From positions 1-32,260 of the forward strand of contig JAZRKQ010000022.1 in the NCBI GenBank assembly GCA_045646385.1: a stretch of 32,260 bases of DNA, in the 5' to 3' direction. Of this stretch, positions 24,331 through 32,260 are shown in pieces. A program made the translations under genes and the position numbers. The DNA comes from SIG455 sp045646385. Lineage in GTDB: Bacteria; Bacillota; Clostridia; UMGS1810. Under the pieces are notes generated by a model. It saw nothing but the letters and a program-made list of their open reading frames with translations, did not search any database and had not been told where the DNA came from. The number at the start of each line of letters is the position of its first letter. Positions within the stretch are counted from its first letter, which is position 1.

Positions 24331-25593
24331 TTATTTAATTCCGATATCCTTACGGAAATGCATATCAGTAAAGTTTATATCTCCTACTGCTTCGTATGCT
24401 TTTTTAATTGCTTTATCAAGATTTTCGTCAAGTGCGGTAACGCCTAAAACTCTGCCGCCGGCAGTTACGCATTTACCGTCAACGCCTTTTGTACCTGCGT
24501 GAAATACTGTAACATCGCCTCTGCCTTCGGCAACATCAATACCGGTAATTTCATATCCGGTCTGATACTTTTTAGGATATCCGCCGGATGCGCATATAAC
24601 ACACACAGCAGCGTTATCGTCCCACTCTACATTAACCTCGCCAAGACGTTCATCAACCACTGCATTGAATATCTCAAGCAAATCAGTTTTAAGTCTTGGA
24701 AGTACAACCTGAGTTTCAGGGTCGCCAAAGCGTGCATTATACTCAATGACTTTAACACCGTTTGGTGTCATCATAAGACCAAAGAAAATAATTCCTTTAA
24801 ATGTTCTGCCCTCAGCGTTAAGTGCGTTCATAGTGGGAACTAAAATACTGTCATACGTATACTGTGCCATTTCGTCAGTATATGTTCTGCTTGGCGAAAA
24901 TGTACCCATACCGCCTGTATTGGGGCCCATATCGTTATCATAAGCACGTTTATGGTCCTGAGCAGTTACCATAGGAACAATAGTTTTTCCGTCTGTAAAA
25001 GATAAAACTGAAACTTCGGGGCCCGTTAAAAATTCTTCTATTACAACGCGGTTTCCGGACTCACCAAAAATCTTTTTATCCATTATATCTGCTATTGCCT
25101 CGGCTGCTTCATCGTAATTCTGTGCGATGATTACACCTTTACCAAGTGCAAGTCCTTCCGCCTTGATAACAGTAGGATAAGTGTTTTGCTCTTTAACATA
25201 ATTAAGAGCACCTGCACTATTATCAAACACTTCATAAGCGGCAGTTGGGATATTATACTTTTTCATAAGTTCTTTTGAATAGACCTTACTGCCCTCTATA
25301 ATTGCGGCATTTGCACGGGGACCAAATACTCTGAGTCCTTCTTTTTCAAAAGCATCTACAATGCCTGCCACAAGCGGGTCGTCAGGTCCTATAACTGTAA
25401 GGTCGATCTCCTTTTCCTTAGCAAAAGCGGTTAAAGAAGCAAAATCGTCTACTTTAATATCAACACATTCCGCCATTTTAGAAATACCATAGTTACCCGG
25501 TGCACAATATATTTTTTCCGCATTGGGGCTTTGAGAAAGTTTCCATACAATCGTATGCTCTCTGCCACCGCTGCCAACTACTAAAATCTTCAT
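24331..25593 (-). CDS. purD: Phosphoribosylamine-glycine ligase
   Basis: PurD (GAR synthetase) joins glycine to phosphoribosylamine. The 420-residue protein is an ATP-grasp enzyme with GSGGREHTIVWKL (residues 7-19), VIGPDDPLVAGIVD, the ATP-binding VIKAEGLALGKGV and the FSPSRTYTDE and NARFGDPETQVVLPRL motifs. It is the last gene of the purine operon, 20 bases after purH, and a terminator follows. Start ATG 25593 agrees with the family. Confidence 0.96.
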   Translation of the reverse strand: MKILVVGSGGREHTIVWKLSQSPNAEKIYCAPGNYGISKMAECVDIKVDDFASLTAFAKEKEIDLTVIGPDDPLVAGIVDAFEKEGLRVFGPRANAAIIEGSKVYSKELMKKYNIPTAAYEVFDNSAGALNYVKEQNTYPTVIKAEGLALGKGVIIAQNYDEAAEAIADIMDKKIFGESGNRVVIEEFLTGPEVSVLSFTDGKTIVPMVTAQDHKRAYDNDMGPNTGGMGTFSPSRTYTDEMAQYTYDSILVPTMNALNAEGRTFKGIIFFGLMMTPNGVKVIEYNARFGDPETQVVLPRLKTDLLEIFNAVVDERLGEVNVEWDDNAAVCVICASGGYPKKYQTGYEITGIDVAEGRGDVTVFHAGTKGVDGKCVTAGGRVLGVTALDENLDKAIKKAYEAVGDINFTDMHFRKDIGIK

Positions 25594-25613
25594 GTTATAT
25601 TTCCTTTCTGATA

Positions 25614-26789
25614 TTAATGATGGAAAAGTCTGATTCCTGTAAACGACATAGCAATATTATATTTATTGCAGGTTTCTATAACATTATCATCACGAACTGA
25701 GCCGCCCGGTTCTGCAATATACATTACACCGCTTTTGTGTGCACGTTCGATATTGTCACCAAACGGGAAGAAAGCGTCAGAGCCGAGTGAAACTTCTGTG
25801 TTTTTAGCAATCCAAGCCTTTTTCTCCTCAACAGTAAACACTTCGGGTTTAACTTTAAATATTTTCTGCCATGTACCCTCAGCCAGAACGTCTTCGTATT
25901 CGTCACCGATATAAACGTCAATAGCATTATCACGGTCTGCACGTTTAATACCATCTACAAACTGAAGTTCCAATACTTTCGGGCACTGACGAAGCCACCA
26001 GTTATCTGCTTTCTGTCCTGCAAGACGTGTGCAGTGGATTCTCGATTGCTGTCCGGCACCAATGCCGATAGCCTGACCGTCTTTTACATAGCAAACGCTG
26101 TTTGACTGTGTGTATTTTAAAACGATAAGCGAAATCATCAAATCTCTCTTAGCATCGGCAGACATAACTTTATTATCTGTTACAACATTTGCAAGCAGTT
26201 CCTCATTAATATCGAGTTCGTTTCTGCCTTGTTCAAAAGTTACGCCATAAACCTGCTTTGTTTCAATCGGTGCAGGTTTATAACAATCATCCATTTTCAA
26301 AATGCAGTAGTTACCGTTTTTCTTTGCTTTTAAGATTTCAAGCGCTTCATCTGAGTATGATGGAGCAATAACTCCGTCAGAAACTTCTTTTTTAATAAGA
26401 AGAGCAGTTGCTTTATCACATTCATCTGAAAGTGCTATAAAATCACCGAATGACGACATTCTGTCAGCGCCTCTTGCTCTTGCATAAGCACACGCAAGAG
26501 GTGAAAGTTCAACATCGTCAGTAAAATATATCTTTTTAAGCGTATCTGTTAAAGGCAAGCCTACTGCCGCACCTGCAGGAGATACGTGTTTAAAAGATGT
26601 TGCCGAAGGAAGACCTGTTGCTTTTTTAAGTTCCTTAACAAGTTGATAGCCGTTGAAAGCATCAAGCAAATTGATATATCCCGGACGACCGCAAACAACC
26701 TCAATAGGAAGTTCGCTGCCATCAGCCATAAACACTCTTGAAGGTTTTTGATTAGGATTACAACCGTATTTTAACTGCATTTCAGTCAT
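25614..26789 (-). CDS. purH: Stand-alone AICAR transformylase (PurH C-terminal type)
   Basis: This 391-residue protein contains only the formyltransferase half of PurH, which adds the formyl group to AICAR. It opens with LKYGCNPNQKPS (the start of that domain in full-length PurH) and has the catalytic FKHVSPAG, GIGAGQQSR and the LGSDAFFPFGDNIERAH region. The N-terminal MGS-like IMP cyclohydrolase domain is missing; a separate PurO-type gene sits immediately upstream. It lies 28 bases after purO. Confidence 0.9.
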   Translation of the reverse strand: MTEMQLKYGCNPNQKPSRVFMADGSELPIEVVCGRPGYINLLDAFNGYQLVKELKKATGLPSATSFKHVSPAGAAVGLPLTDTLKKIYFTDDVELSPLACAYARARGADRMSSFGDFIALSDECDKATALLIKKEVSDGVIAPSYSDEALEILKAKKNGNYCILKMDDCYKPAPIETKQVYGVTFEQGRNELDINEELLANVVTDNKVMSADAKRDLMISLIVLKYTQSNSVCYVKDGQAIGIGAGQQSRIHCTRLAGQKADNWWLRQCPKVLELQFVDGIKRADRDNAIDVYIGDEYEDVLAEGTWQKIFKVKPEVFTVEEKKAWIAKNTEVSLGSDAFFPFGDNIERAHKSGVMYIAEPGGSVRDDNVIETCNKYNIAMSFTGIRLFHH

Positions 26790-26817
26790 AATTATATTCC
26801 TTTCTGTTTATTTCTGT

Positions 26818-27531
26818 TTATTTATTTTTATTAACGATTCTTGTATCGGTTTTGCCTGTTTCAATATCAATATATCTTACAAAAAGTGATACTTTGTTAT
26901 CTTCATTCAAAGACTCCCAAAGTCCGTCTGTGAAAGCATCTATACTGTTTGGAATACTTACAAGTACGGGTTCGCCCTCAAAAGAAGGAAGTGGGTTTCC
27001 GTCGCCCATATATGTATGAATAAAGTGACCTTCGCCATTTATGGGATTTTTATATGAATATGTAAATCTCAGGCATGAATCGGGATTGCCGTTATTGCTT
27101 TTAAGTATAGACATAGCATAACTGTACTCTCCGCCCTCGACTTTCATAATACCGGAAATTCTTGGAGTATAGTTTGGAGCATCGTCTTCAAACTCACGTG
27201 TTCTTAAACTCTGCTCAAACGTCATCTGCTGATTCATCAAATCATAGATGGTGTCTGTCTGGTCGCCGTTAGTAACAATAGTTTTATTGCCAAGCACTCG
27301 AACAGGCGCATAGATTATAAGGTGCGGATCAGTTAATTTAGACTCGTCAAACGCCTGAGTGCGTATACCGTCGCCATCTTCAACAAAAACTCTGTTTCTG
27401 CTGTTTTCACTTCTGCCCATAATAAAGTATGCAGTAACGGCATTTTTACCGTCAGCACTTTTACCTATTACAATACCTCTGCCGGGATATGCATTGGCTT
27501 TTAAATCTTCATAAATATTAATCTTTTGCAT
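26818..27531 (-). CDS. purO: PurO-type IMP cyclohydrolase
   Basis: It matches the archaeal-type IMP cyclohydrolase family, which closes FAICAR to IMP. Recognisable segments are NAYPGRGIVIGKSADGKNAV and YFIMGRSENSRNRVFV near the N-terminus, then NYTPRISGI, FTYSYKNPINGEGHFIHTYM (about 151-170) and GEPVLVSI. The length is 237. Its place between purN and the stand-alone transformylase, which lacks its own cyclohydrolase domain, supports the call. Experimental confirmation is lacking, and a related DUF with another activity is possible. Confidence 0.85.
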   Translation of the reverse strand: MQKINIYEDLKANAYPGRGIVIGKSADGKNAVTAYFIMGRSENSRNRVFVEDGDGIRTQAFDESKLTDPHLIIYAPVRVLGNKTIVTNGDQTDTIYDLMNQQMTFEQSLRTREFEDDAPNYTPRISGIMKVEGGEYSYAMSILKSNNGNPDSCLRFTYSYKNPINGEGHFIHTYMGDGNPLPSFEGEPVLVSIPNSIDAFTDGLWESLNEDNKVSLFVRYIDIETGKTDTRIVNKNK

Positions 27532-27543
27532 AATAACTATCTC

Positions 27544-28140
27544 CTACTTAATTTTTCCGCTACAAATAAGTTCAACCGCTTCTGGAAGAATCTTCCATTC
27601 AGCCTCTTCCATAACCCTTTTTTGCAGTGTTTCGGCGGTATCGTCTTCATTGATATAGACTGCCTTTTGCATAATAATCTTTCCGCCATCGGTAACTTCG
27701 TTTACAAAATGGACAGTAGCACCGGTAACTTTAACACCATAATCAAGTGCCGCCTGATGAACCTTCAGTCCGTAGAAACCATCTCCGCAAAAAGATGGTA
27801 TAAGCGACGGATGGATATTTATAATTCTATTCTCATAGGCTTTTAAAAGATTATCTCCTACTATAGACAAATATCCTGCCATAACTATAAGGTCTACTTT
27901 CATTTCTTTCATATGATTAGCAATTGCAGCATCCAACTCGTCTTTAGACGCATAATCTTTTTTAGAAAATACGGCTGCATTGATTCCGTTTTCTTCGGCT
28001 CTGGTAAGTGCATAAGCACCTGCCTTGCTGCTGACAACAGTTACAATTCTGCCGGACTTTATAACACCTGATTTACAAGCATCAATAAGTGCCTGCAGAT
28101 TAGTTCCGCCGCCGGATACCAATACACCAACATTTAGCAT
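27544..28140 (-). CDS. purN: Phosphoribosylglycinamide formyltransferase
   Basis: PurN formylates GAR with N10-formyltetrahydrofolate. LVSGGGTNLQALIDAC is at about residues 7-22 and the active-site His-containing NIHPSLIPSF is near 109-118, followed by GATVHFVNEVTDGGKII. Length 198. Its ATG overlaps the purM stop by 7 bases. Confidence 0.95.
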   Translation of the reverse strand: MLNVGVLVSGGGTNLQALIDACKSGVIKSGRIVTVVSSKAGAYALTRAEENGINAAVFSKKDYASKDELDAAIANHMKEMKVDLIVMAGYLSIVGDNLLKAYENRIINIHPSLIPSFCGDGFYGLKVHQAALDYGVKVTGATVHFVNEVTDGGKIIMQKAVYINEDDTAETLQKRVMEEAEWKILPEAVELICSGKIK

Positions 28141-29168
28141 ATTTCCACCCCGTGTTCGCCATCTTCAACTGTACCGATAACATATGCATCCTCACCGTTG
28201 GATTTAAGGATTTCCATCGCTTTGTCTACATCTTTTGCATCAACAGCAAATATCATACCGATACCCATATTGTATGTACCGAACATATCCTTTTCAGGAA
28301 TATTTCCGGTTTCTGCAATAACCTCAAATATAGGGAGTATATTCCATGAGCCTTTTTTAATAACCGCTTTTTTACCATCCGGCAACATACGCGGAATATT
28401 TTCGTAAAAGCCTCCGCCTGTTATATGAGAGATTGCTTTAACATCTACATTTTTAATAACGTCAAGCATAGGTTTAACATATAATTTTGTTGGCACCAAA
28501 AGTGCTTCCGCTATAGACATACCAAGTTTTTCGTTATATTCTTTAACTGCTGCGTTGTCACCGTCGTCAATACCGAATACTTTTCTTACAAGTGAATAAC
28601 CATTACTGTGTACACCAGATGAAGAAATACCTATAAGAACATCACCGGTTGAAACTTTTGAACCGTCAATAATTTTATCTTTATCAACAATGCCTACTGT
28701 AAAACCGGCTAAGTCGTATTCATCAACATCGTAAAAACCGGGCATTTCAGCAGTTTCGCCACCTATAAGCGCACAACCGGATTTGAAACAACCATCTGCA
28801 ACGCCTTTTACAATCTGCGCAATTTTTTCGGGAATATTTTTACCTACTGCAACATAGTCAAGGAAAAGCAAAGGCTTAGCGCCCTGACAAACAACGTCGT
28901 TCACACACATAGCCACGCAGTCCTGACCGATGGTATCATGCTTGTCCAATAAAAATGCAAGTTTAAGTTTTGTTCCTACACCATCAGTACCTGCAACAAG
29001 CACGGGGTTATTAAGGTCCTCTTTATCAATTTCAAACAGACCACCAAAACCGCCAAGACCTGTTAAAACACCTTTTGTAAAAGTGCGTGAAACGTGCTCT
29101 TTCATAAGTTCTACTGCTTTATATCCGGCTTCTACGTCTACGCCGGCTTTTTTATAACTATCGCTCAT
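28134..29168 (-). CDS. purM: Phosphoribosylformylglycinamidine cyclo-ligase
   Basis: PurM (AIR synthetase) closes FGAM to AIR. The GTDGVGTKLKLAF segment (about residues 60-72) and the HSNGYSLVRK region are characteristic. The frame runs upstream to 29255, but ATG 29168 follows AGAGGAG and gives 344 residues of family length. It starts 11 bases inside the purF end, which suggests coupling. Confidence 0.95.
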   Translation of the reverse strand: MSDSYKKAGVDVEAGYKAVELMKEHVSRTFTKGVLTGLGGFGGLFEIDKEDLNNPVLVAGTDGVGTKLKLAFLLDKHDTIGQDCVAMCVNDVVCQGAKPLLFLDYVAVGKNIPEKIAQIVKGVADGCFKSGCALIGGETAEMPGFYDVDEYDLAGFTVGIVDKDKIIDGSKVSTGDVLIGISSSGVHSNGYSLVRKVFGIDDGDNAAVKEYNEKLGMSIAEALLVPTKLYVKPMLDVIKNVDVKAISHITGGGFYENIPRMLPDGKKAVIKKGSWNILPIFEVIAETGNIPEKDMFGTYNMGIGMIFAVDAKDVDKAMEILKSNGEDAYVIGTVEDGEHGVEIC

Positions 29169-30615
29169 GTGTATATATTCTCCTCTCATCTTTATCATTT
29201 TCTGTAGGTACAGGGATTGGATATTCGCCTGTAAAGCATCCCTGACAGTAGCCACCGGTTCTTCCCGGGAGTAATTTCTTTATACCTTCTATACTCAGGT
29301 AACCAAGGCTATCGGCTTCAATTGCTTTTGCAATTTCATCAAGTTCCATCTGGCACGCAATGAGATTTTCTTTTGACGGAACATCAGTACCAAAGTAGCA
29401 AGGCCATTTAAAAGGTGGTGAACTGATACGTACGTGTACCTCTAACGCACCTGCCTCTTTTAAAAGTCTTACAATATCACGGATAGTGGTTCCGCGAACA
29501 ATAGAGTCGTCTACCATAACGACACGTTTACCTTTAACGGCATCCGCTAAAACATTCAATTTGATTTTAACGAGATTCTGTCTTTCGCTTTGAGTTGGCT
29601 GAATGAATGTTCTGCCAATATAACGATTTTTGATAAGACCGTATCCGTAAGGAATACCGGACTCTTCAGAATAACCTATAGCGGCACAGAGACCGGAATC
29701 TGGCACGCCGATTACCAAGTCTGCTTCTACAGGATGTTCCTGTGCCAAAACTTTACCTGCATTTTTACGTGCTTCATAAACGCTTGTACCCTCAATAACA
29801 CTATCAGGGCGGGCAAAGTACATATATTCAAATACGCAAAGCCCTCTATTATCGGTAACATTATCTCTTATAGCAGTAACTTCGTTATTACGTATAACAA
29901 CCATTTCACCAGGATCAAGTTCACGTATAAATTCTGCACCAATCGCATCAAATGCACAAGTTTCAGATGCAAGCAGATATGAGTTCCCAAGTTTGCCAAG
30001 TGCCAACGGACGAATTCCGTATGGGTCTCTACAGCCAATCATCTTCTGGGGGCTCATAACAATCATCGAATAAGCGCCTTTGATGATATTCATCATTTTT
30101 TTAACTGCTTCTTCCACGCTAGCAGATGAAATACGCTCTTTTGCGATAACGTGTGCAATCACCTCTGCATCACTTGTGCCGTGAAAAACTGCGCCATCTG
30201 ATTCGAATTTATCTCTGAGTTCAGCAGCATTTATTAAACTGCCGTTATTTGCAATTGTAAGTGTACCCTTTTTATATTTTCTTACCATAGGTTGTATACT
30301 TTCACGATATCCTGCACTAGCCTTTGAATACTTTGAATAATTTACATGACCAACTGCCATCTGCCCTTTTAAATGGTTCAAAATCTTTTCATTAAAGACT
30401 TCGTTTACAAGACCCATATCTTTTGTGCAAACAATATTTCCGTCATCATTAACTGCTATACCGCAACTTTGCTGACCTCTGTGCTGAAGTGCATAAAGAG
30501 CATGATACGTAATATTGGCACAGTCAAGACCATCTGCATCGCTTATGCCAAAAACACCGCATTCTTCATGGAGTTTTTCAGGACGCCATGAAAATTCAAG
30601 TTCTTTGTGTTCCAT
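29158..30615 (-). CDS. purF: Amidophosphoribosyltransferase
   Basis: PurF makes phosphoribosylamine from PRPP and glutamine and is the first committed step. The nucleophile Cys19 in EECGVFGI follows an 18-residue propeptide to be removed, as in Bacillus PurF. The PRPP site VVMVDDSIVRGTTIRDIV is near 350-367. The Cys positions (GYCQGCFTGEYP) support a 4Fe-4S cluster type. Length 485 fits, and the stop is TAG. It is 40 bases after purE with no terminator. Confidence 0.96.
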   Translation of the reverse strand: MEHKELEFSWRPEKLHEECGVFGISDADGLDCANITYHALYALQHRGQQSCGIAVNDDGNIVCTKDMGLVNEVFNEKILNHLKGQMAVGHVNYSKYSKASAGYRESIQPMVRKYKKGTLTIANNGSLINAAELRDKFESDGAVFHGTSDAEVIAHVIAKERISSASVEEAVKKMMNIIKGAYSMIVMSPQKMIGCRDPYGIRPLALGKLGNSYLLASETCAFDAIGAEFIRELDPGEMVVIRNNEVTAIRDNVTDNRGLCVFEYMYFARPDSVIEGTSVYEARKNAGKVLAQEHPVEADLVIGVPDSGLCAAIGYSEESGIPYGYGLIKNRYIGRTFIQPTQSERQNLVKIKLNVLADAVKGKRVVMVDDSIVRGTTIRDIVRLLKEAGALEVHVRISSPPFKWPCYFGTDVPSKENLIACQMELDEIAKAIEADSLGYLSIEGIKKLLPGRTGGYCQGCFTGEYPIPVPTENDKDERRIYTHER

Positions 30616-30655
30616 AACTTTTCTCCTTTGCTGTTTTATAATATACGTGTTATTT

Positions 30656-31162
30656 TTATAAATTTTCTGCCTCTACCTTAATTGCAGCATTTTTAGCGCG
30701 TACTTCCTCTTTCATTTTCACTTTATATGCTTTAAGTTTTTCCTTAATTTCAGGAAATGCAAGCGAAAGCATCTGAGCTGCAAGTATACCTGCATTATCA
30801 CCGCCGTCAATAGCAACGGTAGCAACAGGTATACCCTTTGGCATTTGAACAATGGATAAAAGCGAATCCAAGCCGTCCATAGTAGAAGATTTTATAGGCA
30901 AACCAATTACGGGCAGAACTGTGTGTGCAGCAATAATACCGCCAAGATGAGCAGCCTTACCTGCTGCAGCAATAATTACGCCAATACCATTATCTTCGGC
31001 TGATTTTGCAAAAATTTCAGCATCTTCAGGTGTTCTGTGTGCGGAAATGACATTTACATCTACTTTAATGCCGAACTCCTTTAAAATTTTTATACATGGA
31101 ACGAGTTTCGGAAAATCCGAATCGCTTCCCATTACTACTGCTACTTTTGGTGTATTTGACAT
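30656..31162 (-). CDS. purE: N5-carboxyaminoimidazole ribonucleotide mutase
   Basis: Class I PurE, 168 residues, shifts the carboxyl group of N5-CAIR to C4. MGSDSDFPKL (about 11-20), SAHRTPE and AAGKAAHLGGIIAAHT are visible. It opens the operon just after the thrS terminator. No PurK, PurC, PurL or PurB gene is in the window. I see no guanine riboswitch or clear promoter in the 95-base upstream gap. Confidence 0.95.
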   Translation of the reverse strand: MSNTPKVAVVMGSDSDFPKLVPCIKILKEFGIKVDVNVISAHRTPEDAEIFAKSAEDNGIGVIIAAAGKAAHLGGIIAAHTVLPVIGLPIKSSTMDGLDSLLSIVQMPKGIPVATVAIDGGDNAGILAAQMLSLAFPEIKEKLKAYKVKMKEEVRAKNAAIKVEAENL

Positions 31163-31224
31163 ATCATTTCCTCCTGATTTATATAAACATTAATTTTTTC
31201 ATACTCTACATATTAACGAAAAAA

Positions 31225-31250
31225 TCCGCGACCGCGTTGGCGGTCGTGGA
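31225..31250 (-). terminator. Terminator of thrS
   Basis: An 11-bp GC-rich stem (31225-31235 with 31240-31250, loop GTTG) is followed on the minus strand by a run of six T. It lies 8 bases after the thrS stop. Confidence 0.92.
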
Positions 31251-31257
31251 CTTACAC

Positions 31258-32260
31258 TTATCTTAATTTATTATCGATTTCGTTTCTTATATCTGAAATG
31301 AACGCTTCGATAGTTTTGCTGCCCAAATCGCCGTCTTTACGTGAACGTACGGATACCTCACCGCTTTCAGCCTCTTTATCGCCTACAATAAGCATATAAG
31401 GAACTTTTGAAAGTTGTGCTTCACGGATTTTATAACCGAGTTTTTCGTTTCTCATATCTGTTTCAACGCGCACCAATGCATTTGCAAGTTTGCTTTCAAG
31501 TTCTTTCGCATACTCGAAATGACGTTCAGAAACAGGTATAATCTGAACTTGTGTAGGTGAAAGCCAAGTCGGGAATGCACCTGCATATTTTTCAATAAGA
31601 AGTGCAAGTGTTCTTTCGTAGCAACCGATAGATGTTCTGTGTATAATATACGGATTTTTCTTTGTTCCATCGCTATCTGTATATTCCATACCAAATTTTT
31701 CTGCAAGCATCTGGTCTATCTGGATAGTTACAAGTGTATCTTCTTTACCGAATACGTTTTTAATCTGAATATCAAGTTTTGGACCGTAGAATGCAGCCTC
31801 GCCTATACCAACTTTATATTCAACACCAAGGTCGTCTAAAATATCTTTCATTGTACCCTGTGCTTCATCCCACTGTTCCTGAGTACCAATATATTTTTCA
31901 CGGTTATCGGGATCCCACTGAGAGAATCTGTAGGATACATCTTCGTAAAGTCCAAGCACGTCAAGCATATAGTTTGTCATTTCAAGGCACTTACGGAATT
32001 CGTCTGCCAACTGGTCGGGACGGCACATAAGGTGTCCTTCGGAAATGGTAAACTGACGTACCCGGATAAGCCCGTGCATTTCCCCGGAATCTTCGTTCCG
32101 GAACAGGGTAGAGGTTTCCCCATATCGCAAGGGAAGATCACGATAAGAACGAGCTTTGCTCAAATATACCTGATATTGGAAGGGGCAGGTCATGGGACGG
32201 AGCGCGAAACATTCCTTTTCTTCATCATAGGGGTCGCCCAAAATGAACATCCCGTCCAGA
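31258..32260 (-). CDS. thrS: Threonine-tRNA ligase, 3' part (runs off the right edge)
   Basis: The C-terminal part, about 333 residues, of threonyl-tRNA synthetase; the reading frame continues past base 32260. The class II catalytic core shows the zinc ligand Cys in RPMTCP, a His in SEGHLMC, and the IIHRTSIGCYERTLALLIE motif 3. The anticodon-binding domain follows (VQIIPVSERHFEYA). The methionine at 32250 is internal, because the frame remains open upstream. The terminator at 31225 ends the transcript. Confidence 0.92.
   Translation of the reverse strand, partial: LDGMFILGDPYDEEKECFALRPMTCPFQYQVYLSKARSYRDLPLRYGETSTLFRNEDSGEMHGLIRVRQFTISEGHLMCRPDQLADEFRKCLEMTNYMLDVLGLYEDVSYRFSQWDPDNREKYIGTQEQWDEAQGTMKDILDDLGVEYKVGIGEAAFYGPKLDIQIKNVFGKEDTLVTIQIDQMLAEKFGMEYTDSDGTKKNPYIIHRTSIGCYERTLALLIEKYAGAFPTWLSPTQVQIIPVSERHFEYAKELESKLANALVRVETDMRNEKLGYKIREAQLSKVPYMLIVGDKEAESGEVSVRSRKDGDLGSKTIEAFISDIRNEIDNKLR

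Noticed and set aside
31163..31224. Guanine riboswitch before purE
   Set aside because: The gap is too short and lacks the paired loop sequences of a purine aptamer.

Overview
The window looks like chromosomal DNA from a low-GC, endospore-forming member of the Clostridia (gut Oscillospiraceae/Ruminococcaceae-like; this is inference). The evidence is AT-rich intergenic DNA, Shine-Dalgarno sites of the AGGAGG type, TTG and GTG starts, and the sporulation genes yqfC, yqfD and ylbJ. Other pointers are a clostridial pyruvate phosphate dikinase, ThyX in a thymidylate pair, and an archaeal-type IMP cyclohydrolase inside the purine operon. I found no rRNA, tRNA, CRISPR array, prophage or insertion sequence. 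Most genes lie on the minus strand.

Layout, left to right. 1-2999 holds ppdK, whose reading frame carries an in-frame TAG 55 codons before its natural end. 3000-8312 is the conserved Firmicutes cluster transcribed yqfC-yqfD-phoH-ybeY-dgkA-era-yqzL-recO; it includes a tiny yqzL gene overlapping recO and lacks the usual yqfF and cdd. 8407-14025 mixes strands: ylbJ, tspO, a G5/3D cell-wall protein with a structured leader, a 500-base AT-rich gap with inverted repeats, a NlpC/P60-stalk protein, an LCP-like protein and queT. 14061-16255 is tagA-thyX-tmk. 16355-17545 is an aminotransferase with its own promoter. 17644-21494 is a glycosyltransferase-rbgA-rnhB-yraN-dipeptidase run. 21630-22128 holds three tandem genes for small Cys/Asn-rich single-span membrane peptides behind a sigma-K-like promoter. 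Two membrane proteins of unknown function and cysK follow. 24331-31162 is the purine operon purE-purF-purM-purN-purO-purH(AICAR transformylase only)-purD, preceded by the 3' part of thrS at the right edge.

Main themes. Core housekeeping is represented by ribosome and DNA maintenance (era, rbgA, ybeY, recO, rnhB) and by nucleotide synthesis (pur genes, thyX, tmk). Envelope functions include dgkA, tagA, the diacylglycerol glycosyltransferase, the 3D and NlpC/P60 proteins and the LCP-like protein. Sporulation is represented by yqfC, yqfD, ylbJ and probably the Cys-rich peptides. The two observations most worth following are the Cys-rich triplet with its mother-cell-type promoter and the amber codon that would remove the catalytic cysteine of pyruvate phosphate dikinase.
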